Shown one piece after another: positions 42,250 through 49,560 of a DNA stretch of 64,000 nt (position 1 is its first letter; every line of letters starts with the position of its first letter). Below the pieces are notes generated by a model. It was given only the letters and a program-made list of their open reading frames with translations, was not told where the DNA came from and made no database searches. The position numbers and the translations under genes were made by a program. This DNA comes from Planctomycetaceae bacterium (GTDB lineage Bacteria > Planctomycetota > UBA1135 > GCA-002686595): contig WGMC01000036.1 of the NCBI GenBank assembly GCA_016125265.1, positions 1 to 64,000 of the forward strand, given 5' to 3'.

Positions 42250-43517
42250 CGCACACCCTCCGCGGTCTTGGCGTCGCCGGGGCGGCGCGTGGTGCGGAGC
42301 GACCGTTGGTCGAGCAGCGACTCGAGCTGCGCAAGCGATCCGCCTTCGGACACGAGCCGCGCGAGTGCGAAGAAGACCACGTCCGCCGTTTCCGCGAGCA
42401 CGGCTTCGGCGCCCTTCGCGACTGCGAGTTCGGCCGCCTCCTCGCGCAGCTTGTCGGCGAGCAGCGCGGGTTCGGCGAAGAGGCGCGCGGCGTAACTTCC
42501 GCGGGGCGCGGCCACCTTGCGGCGCTGCAAGGTGCGCTCGAGCCGCGCGAGGCCGCGCTCCGCGCCAAAACACGTGAAACGCTCGAGGTGGCAGAATCCA
42601 GGCTCCCGCTGGCGCACCCGCACGAGCAGCGCATCGCGGTCGCAGTCGGGGCGCACGTCGACCACCTCCTCGGTCGCGCCGGACGTTGCGCCCTTGCGCC
42701 ACAGGCCGCGGCGGCGCGATGCGTACACACCGACACCCTCTTCGAGCATCGCGTGCAGGGATTCTAGGCTCGAGTAGACGAGTCCAAGTGCGCGCCCGCC
42801 ATCGTCCGCGACGATCGTCGGCACCAGACCGTCCGCGCGGTCGCTGGCCAAACACGCCCACACGGCCTCGCCCAGCGAAACTCGGCCGGTATAGAGCGCC
42901 ATGCCGACCTGCGCATCGATGCCAAGGCGGTCGAGCTCGCCGACGTGCCGCGCGCTCGCCACACCGCCCGCGAGTGTCACGGGCACACCCTTCGCCGCGG
43001 CGGCGATGGCGCGAGCGCGCTCCAGATCCACGCCGACAAGTTGCCCTTCGCGTTCGACCAACGTGACCAGGAACCCACCTACGTGGGGCGCCAGTTCGGA
43101 CAGCGTGGACGTCAACGAACGGCCGGTGCGTTTCCGCCAACCCTCGACGACCACCTCGCCGTCGCGCGCGTCGACCGCGGCGATCACACGCTCGGCCGGC
43201 AACTGTTCGAGCACCTCCACGCGCGCCGCCGTGCCGAGGATGACTTTGGCCGCACCCGCGTCGAGCCACGAACGCGCGAGGGCCGCGTCGCGGATGCCGC
43301 CGCCGACACGCAGTGGCGCGAGTGGCAGCAGGGCTTCGATCAGGGCCCGGTTCGAACCGGTGCCGCGGGCGGCGTCCAAATCGATTGCGGCGACCTCGCC
43401 CACACGGCCAAACCGCCGGGCCAGGGGCCTCGGATCGCCCGCGTCGATGGCCAGCGTTTCGCCGCCGACGAGCTGCACCGTGCGCCCGCCCAGGATGTCG
43501 ATGGAGGGGATGATCAC
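42246..43517 (-). CDS. hisAIE: HisA-HisI-HisE trifunctional fusion
   Basis: 423 residues in three blocks. HisA isomerase barrel, 1-232 (IIPSIDILGG with catalytic Asp, RVGGGIRD, VIAAVDARDGEVVVEGW, VTLAGGVAS). HisI cyclohydrolase, about 233-325 (LVPTIVADDGG, SRRRGLWRKGATSG, VRPDCDRDALL with Mg-binding Asp, and zinc-ligand Cys in GFCH and FTCF). HisE pyrophosphohydrolase, about 326-410 (LERTLQRRK, ADKLREEAAELAVA, ETADVVFFALA). One chain would cover the second, third and fourth steps of histidine synthesis. No frameshift is visible at the joints. Overlaps hisF and hisD by 4 nt. Confidence 0.9.
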   Translation of the reverse strand: MIIPSIDILGGRTVQLVGGETLAIDAGDPRPLARRFGRVGEVAAIDLDAARGTGSNRALIEALLPLAPLRVGGGIRDAALARSWLDAGAAKVILGTAARVEVLEQLPAERVIAAVDARDGEVVVEGWRKRTGRSLTSTLSELAPHVGGFLVTLVEREGQLVGVDLERARAIAAAAKGVPVTLAGGVASARHVGELDRLGIDAQVGMALYTGRVSLGEAVWACLASDRADGLVPTIVADDGGRALGLVYSSLESLHAMLEEGVGVYASRRRGLWRKGATSGATEEVVDVRPDCDRDALLVRVRQREPGFCHLERFTCFGAERGLARLERTLQRRKVAAPRGSYAARLFAEPALLADKLREEAAELAVAKGAEAVLAETADVVFFALARLVSEGGSLAQLESLLDQRSLRTTRRPGDAKTAEGVR

Positions 43518-44320
43518 GGTCGTTCTCCTTGCTTGTCGAGGGGGCGAAGCGAAACGCCGCGGCGCGCCAGGGCCGTCTTGAGCCCCGACACGGTTTGGCG
43601 GCCAAAGTGGAAGAGGCTCGCGGCGAGCAGGGCGTCTGCCCCGGCCTTCGCTGCGGCGACGAAGTCCGACGTGCTACGGCCGCCGCCCGAGGCGATCAGG
43701 GGCACACGCAGGGCCGCCCGCAGAGCGGCCAGCAGTTCGAGTTCGAAACCCGCGCCCGTGCCGTCCCTGTCGACACTCGTCGCGATGACCTCGCCCACGC
43801 CGCGTCGCTCGGCCTCCGCAGCGAAATCCACGGCGTCGCGCGCCGTGTCCTCGGAGCCAGAGCGCGCCACGTGTTCGAAACCACTCCCCGTGCGAGGGCT
43901 GCGGCGAGCATCGAGGGCGAGCACCACACTCTGGCAGCCGTAGCGCGCCGCCAGTGCATCGATGAGGCCCGGGTTCACGACCGCCGCCGAGTTGAGCGCA
44001 ACCTTGTCCGCGCCTGCGTCGAAGAGTGCGCGGGCTTGGGTTTGGCTCCGCACGCCGCCGCCCACGAGGAGTGGGACGTTGAGCACCGTCCGCACGCGGC
44101 TCACGAGCGCCGTATCGGGTTCGCGCCCGCGGAGCGTGGCAGAGATGTCGAGCAAACACAGCTCGTCCGCGCCATCCGCCGCGTAGCGCGCAGCCAGCTC
44201 CACGGGATCGCCCGCGTCCACGAGTTCCCGGAAACGCACACCCTTGACCACACGTCCGTCGCGCACGTCCAGACACGGCACGATGCGAACGGTGGGGCGG
44301 AGCCCGGCCGAAGGGCTCAT
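43514..44320 (-). CDS. hisF: Imidazole glycerol phosphate synthase cyclase subunit
   Basis: 268-residue (beta-alpha)8 barrel: IVPCLDVRDGRVVKGVRF with catalytic Asp near residue 18, ADELCLLDISATLRG, VPLLVGGGVRS, DKVALNSAAVVNP, VVLALDARR, GVGEVIATSVDRDGTG with the second catalytic Asp, and VPLIASGGG. With HisH it converts PRFAR and glutamine-derived ammonia to IGP and AICAR. It starts at ATG overlapping hisH. It is paralogous to the HisA block of the next gene. Confidence 0.95.
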   Translation of the reverse strand: MSPSAGLRPTVRIVPCLDVRDGRVVKGVRFRELVDAGDPVELAARYAADGADELCLLDISATLRGREPDTALVSRVRTVLNVPLLVGGGVRSQTQARALFDAGADKVALNSAAVVNPGLIDALAARYGCQSVVLALDARRSPRTGSGFEHVARSGSEDTARDAVDFAAEAERRGVGEVIATSVDRDGTGAGFELELLAALRAALRVPLIASGGGRSTSDFVAAAKAGADALLAASLFHFGRQTVSGLKTALARRGVSLRPLDKQGERP

Positions 44321-44982
44321 CGCACACCTCCGGCGGCACGAACGACCGCACCTTGTTTCGGACACGTCGGGGAGACGGAGCGAGCCGCCCGCTCCAGCCA
44401 ACGCGCGAGGAGCCGCGCACCCAGGTCACCCGAGAGTTCCGGGTGGAACTGGCAAGCCAGCACCGCACCGCGCTCCAGCGCAGCTATGAAACGCTCGCCG
44501 CGTTCGCACCACGCCGCGGTCCAACCGACGGGGGCCTCGGTCAAGCGGTAGGAGTGTGCGAACGCGGCCCAGCCGGAATCCAGCAGTTCGCAGTTCGGTT
44601 CGGCTCGGATTGGACTCCAGCCGAGGTGAGGGGTGCGTACACCACTGGAGAAGCGCTCGGCGCGCAGGTCGAAGGCTCCGATGCCCCGCGCGCCCCTGCT
44701 CTCGGCGCTGGCGCGTCCGAGCAGTTGCAGGCCGAGGCAAACGGCGAGTGTCGGCGCATCCCGCTCGATGCGCCGGCGCAGCACGTCGTCGAGGCCCGAG
44801 CGCTGCAGTTGCGCCGCCGCGGGCCCGAACGCGCCGACGCCGGGCAGCACCACGGCGCGTGCATCCTTCGCCCGTTCGGCATCGAGCCCCACGGTCGGCC
44901 GCGCGTCGGCGCGCCGCAGCGCGGCGACCATGGAAGCCAAGTTCGCGGCTCCTGTGTCCAGAACGTAGACGTCGACACTCAT
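44317..44982 (-). CDS. hisH: Imidazole glycerol phosphate synthase glutaminase subunit
   Basis: 221-residue class-I glutamine amidotransferase that feeds ammonia to HisF. DTGAANLASMVAALRR at the N-terminus, VVLPGVGAFG oxyanion region, nucleophile Cys in LAVCLGLQLL, TPHLGWSPI, and the catalytic His-Glu in CQFHPELSGD. About 20 extra residues follow the usual C-terminus. ATGA overlaps at both ends. Confidence 0.93.
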   Translation of the reverse strand: MSVDVYVLDTGAANLASMVAALRRADARPTVGLDAERAKDARAVVLPGVGAFGPAAAQLQRSGLDDVLRRRIERDAPTLAVCLGLQLLGRASAESRGARGIGAFDLRAERFSSGVRTPHLGWSPIRAEPNCELLDSGWAAFAHSYRLTEAPVGWTAAWCERGERFIAALERGAVLACQFHPELSGDLGARLLARWLERAARSVSPTCPKQGAVVRAAGGVR

Positions 44983-45593
44983 CCGAGCACCCCCTTGGTG
45001 CTCGGCACCTCGTCGGCGGGGACGTTCGCATCGCGGCGCACCGCGGCGCGAAGCGCCAGTCCAAGCGCCTTGAACGCCGCCTCGCTGCGGTGGTGGTCGT
45101 TGGCTCCCGTCAACTCCTCGAGGTGCAACGTGAGCGCCGCCGAAGTGGCGAGGGATTGGAAGAAGTGCACCAGGTTCTCCGTGGCCACCGCGCCCAGATT
45201 GGGTCGCACGAAGTCCAGCTTCACCCGCGCGAACGGACGCCCCGAGATATCCACCACGGCGCGCACCAGCGCCTCGTCGAGCGGCGCGTAGGCGTGCCCG
45301 AAACGCGCGATGCCGCACCGCTCGCCGAGTGCCTTGTTGATGCCCGCGCCCAGCACCAGGGCGACGTCCTCCACGGTGTGGTGGTCGTCGACCGCGAGGT
45401 CGCCGCGGGCTTCGAGCTCGAGGTCGAAACGCGCGAATCGCACGCACGTCGCGAGCATGTGGTCCAAGAACGCGAGGCCCGTTGCGACCTCGGCACGGCC
45501 CGTGCCATCGAGGCAAAGGCGCGCGCGGATCTGTGTTTCCTTGGTCTCCCGCTGCACGCTGGCCTCGCGGAGCACGAGCCCCTGGGCGCTCAT
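44979..45593 (-). CDS. hisB: Imidazoleglycerol-phosphate dehydratase
   Basis: 204-residue stand-alone dehydratase (no phosphatase domain). Manganese-binding motifs FLDHMLAT, DDHHTVEDVALVLG and ANDHHRSEAAFKALG in the two half-domains, and VDISGRPFARV between. It dehydrates IGP to imidazole acetol phosphate. Because it lacks the N-terminal HAD domain of E. coli HisB, a separate histidinol-phosphatase is needed and none is in the operon. Confidence 0.95.
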   Translation of the reverse strand: MSAQGLVLREASVQRETKETQIRARLCLDGTGRAEVATGLAFLDHMLATCVRFARFDLELEARGDLAVDDHHTVEDVALVLGAGINKALGERCGIARFGHAYAPLDEALVRAVVDISGRPFARVKLDFVRPNLGAVATENLVHFFQSLATSAALTLHLEELTGANDHHRSEAAFKALGLALRAAVRRDANVPADEVPSTKGVLG

Positions 45594-46627
45594 CGTGCCA
45601 CCTCCGCGAGCGCTGCGCCGAGCGCGCGTCCCAGGCGTTCCAACCGTTGCCGGTCGCCCGGGCACGTGATGCGCAGCCATGGCGCCAGCAGTTGGTCGCC
45701 CGCGAAACTGCGCACGGCAACCCCCTCGGATCGCAGCGCACGGGCGAGCGCCAGCGCGTCCACCGGCGGCCGCGTGAGCACGAAGTTGGCCGAGCTGGCG
45801 AGGCAACGCGCGCCGTAGCTCTCGAGCAGTGCGGCGAGTTGGTCGCGCTCCACCGCCACACAATCGATGTGCGCCCGATCCGGACCGAGTGCAAGTGCGG
45901 CCTCGGCCAACTCGAGCGCCACGCCGGCCACCGGATAGGGGCCCGCCGCGGCCTCCATCGCCGCGATCACTTCCCGCGGGCCGACCGCGTAGCCGACCCG
46001 CAGCCCGGCCAAACCGTAGGCCTTCGAGAACGTGCCGAACAGCAGCGTGTTGTCGCGGGCGGCCAACTCCAGGGCGAACTCCTGCGCTCCCGGATCGGCG
46101 TACTCCCCGTAGGCGAGGTCCACGCCGACGAGCTGCCTACCGGCGCGGTCGAGCAGTTCCCGCAGCGTCCGTTCCTCGACGCAGCGCCCCGTGGGGTTGT
46201 TGGGCCGCACCAGCAGCGCAAACGGCGCGGCGACGCCGTTCTCGGGGAACATGCGCTCCGCGAAGGCAGCCTTGGGGAACGGACCCTCGAGCCAGGTCAC
46301 ACCCTCGACCCTCGCGCCCGCGGCTTCCGCGGTCGTGCGGATCAGGCCAAACGTCGGTTCGTGCAGCAGCACACCTTGCCCCGGCGGGAGCACCGCGCGG
46401 CTCCACCGAAGGAACGCATCGTCGCCGCCGGCCGTGACCAGCACACGGTCCGCGTCGACGCAAAAGCGGCGCGCTAGGGCCGATTGCAGCGCCGTGCGCG
46501 AGGGATACCGGCGCAGGGACTCGCCATCGAGTTGCAAGAGGCGTCGCATCAGCTCCGGACGAAGCGGCGGACCCTCGTTCTTGTCGAGCCAGAGTGTGTC
46601 CGCGGCGATGGTGGGGGTGGGAGTCAC
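45590..46627 (-). CDS. hisC: Histidinol-phosphate aminotransferase
   Basis: 345-residue PLP-dependent fold-I aminotransferase. LDKNEGPPLRPELMRRLL at the N-terminus, YPSRTALQSALA, VTAGGDDAFLRW, VRPNNPTGRC with the conserved Asn, VDLAYGEYAD, the PLP-binding Lys in FGTFSKAYGLAGLRVGYAVG, and the C-terminal WLRITCPGDRQ with the substrate Arg. It starts at GTG overlapping the hisG stop (GTGA) and ends in ATGA with hisB. Confidence 0.93.
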   Translation of the reverse strand: MTPTPTIAADTLWLDKNEGPPLRPELMRRLLQLDGESLRRYPSRTALQSALARRFCVDADRVLVTAGGDDAFLRWSRAVLPPGQGVLLHEPTFGLIRTTAEAAGARVEGVTWLEGPFPKAAFAERMFPENGVAAPFALLVRPNNPTGRCVEERTLRELLDRAGRQLVGVDLAYGEYADPGAQEFALELAARDNTLLFGTFSKAYGLAGLRVGYAVGPREVIAAMEAAAGPYPVAGVALELAEAALALGPDRAHIDCVAVERDQLAALLESYGARCLASSANFVLTRPPVDALALARALRSEGVAVRSFAGDQLLAPWLRITCPGDRQRLERLGRALGAALAEVAR

Positions 46628-47571
46628 GGCAGCACACGCTCCAACTTGCTGACGAGGATGTCCGTGGCGCCGCGCGCGACGAGCAGCGGCAACAGGTCCA
46701 CCAAGTCCGCGCGTGGCACGGCCGCCTTCACCGCAAACCCGCGCCCGCCCGCCAGATCCGCCACCGTGGGCCCCTTCATCGAGGGCAACGCGTCGACGAC
46801 CTCGGCGAGGCGCTCCGTCGCCACGTTCAACTCGACCAGCACACGGCCGCGGGCGGCGAGCACCGATCCTAGGAGCAGCGCGAATCGCTGGGCCGCCTCC
46901 AACCCGATTCCGTCGAGCCCCGCGTTGGCGAAGAGCCGCGTGGTACTTCGCATCAAGGTGTCGATTTCGACCAGTCCGTTGGCCGCGAGTGTCGCGCCGC
47001 TTTGCACCACGTCGACGATCAGGTCCGCGTCCTCCGGCGGGAAGACCTCGGTTGCGCCGCGGGTGCACACGAGGACGGGTTCGATGCCCATCGACGCGGC
47101 CCAGCCCCTGGCCAGGGTCGGGTACTCCGTCGCAATCCGCAGCCGTCGTCCGGCGAGGCTGCCGCTCGCCAGCAGCGCCGCGGGGGCCGCTGCCACCAGC
47201 CGCACGGGATCGAGCCCGGTGTCGAGCAAGCAGGGCAGTTCGAGCCCCGCCTCCGCGACCCGGTCGGCCCCCGCAAAGCCGAGGTCGCGGGTGCCCTGCC
47301 GCAGCAGCTCGACGACATCGGCGGGTTTGAGCTCCTTGACCTCGAACCCGTCTAGGCAGAGGTCGGGCCGCAGCGCGCGCCCGCGGGTCCGGAGCGGGAT
47401 GCCTGCCTCCTCGAACAGTTGCGCGAGGCCCGCGGCCATCCGGCCCCGCGGCAGGGCGAGGCGCACTCCGGGGAGTTGCGCGGCGCCGGGCGCAAGGGCC
47501 CGCCGGGAAGCGTTTTCGCTGCCCGCGTCGTCGTCGCGGGACGTGGGGAATCGGGTGGGGGCAGGGATCAT
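46624..47571 (-). CDS. hisG: ATP phosphoribosyltransferase, long form
   Basis: 315 residues; catalyses the committed step, ATP plus PRPP to phosphoribosyl-ATP. LALPRGRMAAGL, GTRDLGFAGADRV, LRIATEYPTLARGW, and the PRPP loop DLIVDVVQSGATLAANGL followed by the C-terminal ACT-like regulatory domain (TVADLAGGRGFAVKAAVPR ... LERVLP). The long form is normally the hexameric, histidine-inhibited enzyme. The ATG at 47571 has a strong ribosome binding site, GGAGGAG, 5 bases upstream (47577-47583). First structural gene of the operon, 64 bases after the attenuator hairpin. Confidence 0.93.
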   Translation of the reverse strand: MIPAPTRFPTSRDDDAGSENASRRALAPGAAQLPGVRLALPRGRMAAGLAQLFEEAGIPLRTRGRALRPDLCLDGFEVKELKPADVVELLRQGTRDLGFAGADRVAEAGLELPCLLDTGLDPVRLVAAAPAALLASGSLAGRRLRIATEYPTLARGWAASMGIEPVLVCTRGATEVFPPEDADLIVDVVQSGATLAANGLVEIDTLMRSTTRLFANAGLDGIGLEAAQRFALLLGSVLAARGRVLVELNVATERLAEVVDALPSMKGPTVADLAGGRGFAVKAAVPRADLVDLLPLLVARGATDILVSKLERVLP

Positions 47572-47635
47572 GGGTACTCCTCCGTCGGGGACCGGTTCTG
47601 GCCGGCCGTCGGAGCGAGCACACTGCCCACAACGC

Positions 47636-47663
47636 ACGACGCCGGCTCGGGGGCCGGCGTCGT
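47636..47663 (-). terminator. Attenuator terminator hairpin before hisG
   Basis: Perfect 11-bp GC-rich stem: RNA 5' arm ACGACGCCGGC (47663-47653), 6-nt loop, 3' arm GCCGGCGUCGU (47646-47636). It lies between the His-rich leader frame and hisG. No U-tract follows, so it may depend on stem strength or act with another factor. Its 5' arm overlaps the segment able to pair with the upstream antiterminator strand. Confidence 0.72.
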
Positions 47664-47690
47664 GGTCTTCGTCGCGAAGCGTTTGGGCCG

Positions 47691-47816
47691 TCAGCCCAAC
47701 GCTCGTCGGTTGCACATCCTGTGCACCACAACACCGCCCCACACGGGCAGATGCCCATGGAGATGGTTGTGGTGCCGATGGGAGAGCCCCACCGGAAGTC
47801 CGGACGCGCGTTGCAT
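47691..47816 (-). CDS. hisL: his operon leader peptide
   Basis: 41-codon frame from ATG 47816 to TGA 47693-47691. Residues 13-22 read HRHHNHLHGH: six His in ten codons (CAT/CAC mix). The downstream residues VVV-H are encoded by the strand that pairs back to the His codons. No strong ribosome binding site precedes the ATG, and an in-frame GTG at 47792 is an alternative start. The peptide itself is expected to have no function beyond sensing charged tRNA-His. It is placed about 120 bases upstream of hisG. Confidence 0.72.
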   Translation of the reverse strand: MQRASGLPVGLSHRHHNHLHGHLPVWGGVVVHRMCNRRALG

Positions 47817-47972
47817 GGCGCGAAGCTTGGCACCGCCCTTGCGGGGCTTCAAGGGCCGGCCTGTGCTTTTCGTTGGCTGGAACGGTGGCCGAGCGTGGGG
47901 CGCCGCGCCGCGAACCACGTGCTGCCGGGGTTCGGTACGATTTGTCCAGGTTGACCCGGTGGTAGGGCTCCA

Positions 47973-48140
47973 ATGCCGATCTCCCAAGCAAGGACGGCAG
48001 GTTCTCCTCTGAGGCGCTGCAGCCTCGTTGTGTGCGCGGTGGCGGCCGGCCGCCACGTGGTGTGGAGCGTCGCAGCGATGGTCGCGGGATCGTTGGTGTG
48101 GCTCGTCGGCATCGAGTGGCCGTTCGGCCTGCAGAGCTGA
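47973..48140 (+). CDS. Possible small membrane protein (55 aa)
   Basis: 55 residues from ATG 47973. After a short N-terminus, two hydrophobic stretches (CSLVVCAVAAGRHVVW and SVAAMVAGSLVWLVGIEW) could form one or two membrane helices. It is divergent from the his leader, with about 155 bases between them that should carry the his promoter. GC-rich DNA readily yields such frames by chance, so this is tentative. Confidence 0.3.
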   Translation: MPISQARTAGSPLRRCSLVVCAVAAGRHVVWSVAAMVAGSLVWLVGIEWPFGLQS

Positions 48141-48203
48141 CGGGGCCGCAGGGGGCGCGAGTTGGAGCCGCGCGTCGTCGCGCGCGTCGTCGCGCGGTTC
48201 GGA

Positions 48204-48348
48204 GCCGGGTGCGCGGGCCTCCAGGCCCGCCTTGGAGCGTGGGGTGTTCCTCGCGGTGCGATTCCCCTTGGGCGCGGACAGGGCCGCGCCCCTACAGACC
48301 GCACCGCGGGGCAGGGAGCAAGGCGGGCCAGGAGGCCCGCGCACCCGG
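48204..48348. repeat. Family A inverted-repeat element, copy 3
   Basis: Contains CCGGGTGCGCGGGCCTCC plus AGGCCCGCCTT (48204-48232) and its inverted counterpart AAGGCGGGCCAGGAGGCCCG plus CGCACCCGG (48320-48348), with the TTGGGCGCGGAC ... GGGCCGCGCCCCTACAG block (48270-48297) between. It shares all blocks with the copies at 26013 and 31155, in a different arrangement. It lies downstream of the leftward nine-gene operon. Confidence 0.75.
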
Positions 48349-48399
48349 CGGTCAATCGCCGCGCGGCATTCCGCCGCGCGACTGGGCACCGCATCTCGG

Positions 48400-48438
48400 C
48401 CGCGCACTTGGGCCGCGCACTTGGGCCGCGCACTTGGG
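48400..48438. repeat. Three exact 13-bp tandem units
   Basis: CCGCGCACTTGGG repeated three times in a row, just beyond the Family A element and about 35 bases from the stop of the DUF4340-like gene. It parallels the 14-bp tandem units inside the 31155 copy. Otherwise 48141-48471 shows no gene. Confidence 0.75.
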
Positions 48439-48471
48439 CCGCGCGAAGCAACCGCGCGCCGGCCGTCCGAT

Positions 48472-49560
48472 TCAGCGGGGCAGGCCCGTCGACTCGAAAT
48501 CCAGCTTGATCCACCGATCCCACGGCGGTGCGGCGACCGGGTCGATCAGTTGGTCGTATTCGGCGGCCAGCACCTCGGCCAAGTTCGGCGCGATCTCCAG
48601 CACCAACCGGTCGCGCGCTTGCAGCACGACCCGTCGACCGTCGGCGAGGGGCGCGAGCAGCGCCATTTCCACCGGCGGGGATCCGTCCACGGGATACACC
48701 GTGATGCGCGCTTCGGGTTGTTTGGCGAGTTCGGGGTCCACGTCGGAGCCCTCGAGCAACCCGTCGAAACTCGCGCGGAAGAGGAACGCCACGTAGAGCT
48801 GCGCGAGCCCTTCTTCCGCGTCGCGGATGCCGCTGGATTCGAAGCGTTCGAGGCGCCAGCGCCACTCGCCCTCCCCGCCGGCCGCGCCCACCGCGGAGAC
48901 GGATTCGCGCACGAGGGCGATGCCGCGACCACCGGGACGCTCGACAACCACCTGGTTCACACCCACCGTCCGCCCGCTCCAATCCGACGGCAGGAGCCAC
49001 CGTTCGAGCAGCGGCGGCTGCCCCGGCTCCGACGCCAGCCGTTCCACGAGATCGAGTTCGAGCGCAAAGATGCCGTCCTGCCCCGGCATGCGCACGAAAC
49101 TGGTGCCGAGTCCTTGGATGTGATGGCCCACGTCCAGCGTGAACAGCACGTCCCGATCGGGATTCGAGAGCACACCTGGCCCGTGCAACTCGAGCCGCAG
49201 GGCCGGCACGCCGTCGAGTCCGTAGGTGGCGGCATCCGCGCTCGCGCCGCGCGGGCTCATCTGCCCGTCGAGCAAGGCCTGGAGCAGCGATTCCATCGCA
49301 CCCCCGGCCACCAGCGCCTTCGCGTGGCTCAGGCAGCGCCATTGGCCTCCCTGGCGGCCGTACAAAAACGGCCGCTCGCCGCGGCGCGCCACGGTGAGCG
49401 CAGCCACGCTCCACCCCTTCGAACGCTCCTCGGGCACCAGCCGTCGCACGGCGTGTTCCTTGCCCGCACCCGGCGTTTCCGGTCGCGGCACGAAGGCCAA
49501 CACCAAGACCACGAGCGCCAGGGCGACCAGCGCCCCCATCAGCCGACGGGACGAGCTCAC
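48472..49560 (-). CDS. DUF4340-like anchored protein
   Basis: 362 residues. The GTG start overlaps the GldG-like stop (GTGA). An N-terminal helix (LMGALVALALVVLVLAFVP) anchors a periplasmic beta-rich region with two DUF4340-like segments (VARRGERPFLYGRQGGQWRC, ALELDLVERLASE ... WRWRLERFESSGI). DUF4340 proteins commonly sit at the end of gldAFG-type operons, as here. Role inferred: accessory of the ABC-2 system; no catalytic motif. Confidence 0.7.
   Translation of the reverse strand: MSSSRRLMGALVALALVVLVLAFVPRPETPGAGKEHAVRRLVPEERSKGWSVAALTVARRGERPFLYGRQGGQWRCLSHAKALVAGGAMESLLQALLDGQMSPRGASADAATYGLDGVPALRLELHGPGVLSNPDRDVLFTLDVGHHIQGLGTSFVRMPGQDGIFALELDLVERLASEPGQPPLLERWLLPSDWSGRTVGVNQVVVERPGGRGIALVRESVSAVGAAGGEGEWRWRLERFESSGIRDAEEGLAQLYVAFLFRASFDGLLEGSDVDPELAKQPEARITVYPVDGSPPVEMALLAPLADGRRVVLQARDRLVLEIAPNLAEVLAAEYDQLIDPVAAPPWDRWIKLDFESTGLPR

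Larger units (their letters stand above)
47636..47816 (-). promoter_or_regulatory. his operon attenuator (leader-peptide type)
   Basis: Alternative RNA helices read directly from the sequence. Segment 1, GCACCACAAC inside the His codons (47775-47766), pairs perfectly over 10 bp with segment 2, GUUGUGGUGC (47732-47723). Segment 2's GUUGUGGU can instead pair with segment 3, ACCACGAC (47666-47659), over 8 bp with one G-U. Segment 3 overlaps the 5' arm of the terminator hairpin. A ribosome stalled on His codons would hide segment 1, free 2 to hold 3 and block the terminator. A further hairpin (47680-47701) puts the leader stop codon in its loop. Confidence 0.75.

Noticed and set aside
47817..47972. 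his operon promoter
   Set aside because: The region must contain it, but no convincing -35/-10 pair could be picked on the leftward strand.
47691..48407. 238-codon frame containing the His-rich segment
   Set aside because: The upstream part runs through the Family A repeat and is low-complexity; only the last 41 codons make sense, as a leader peptide.
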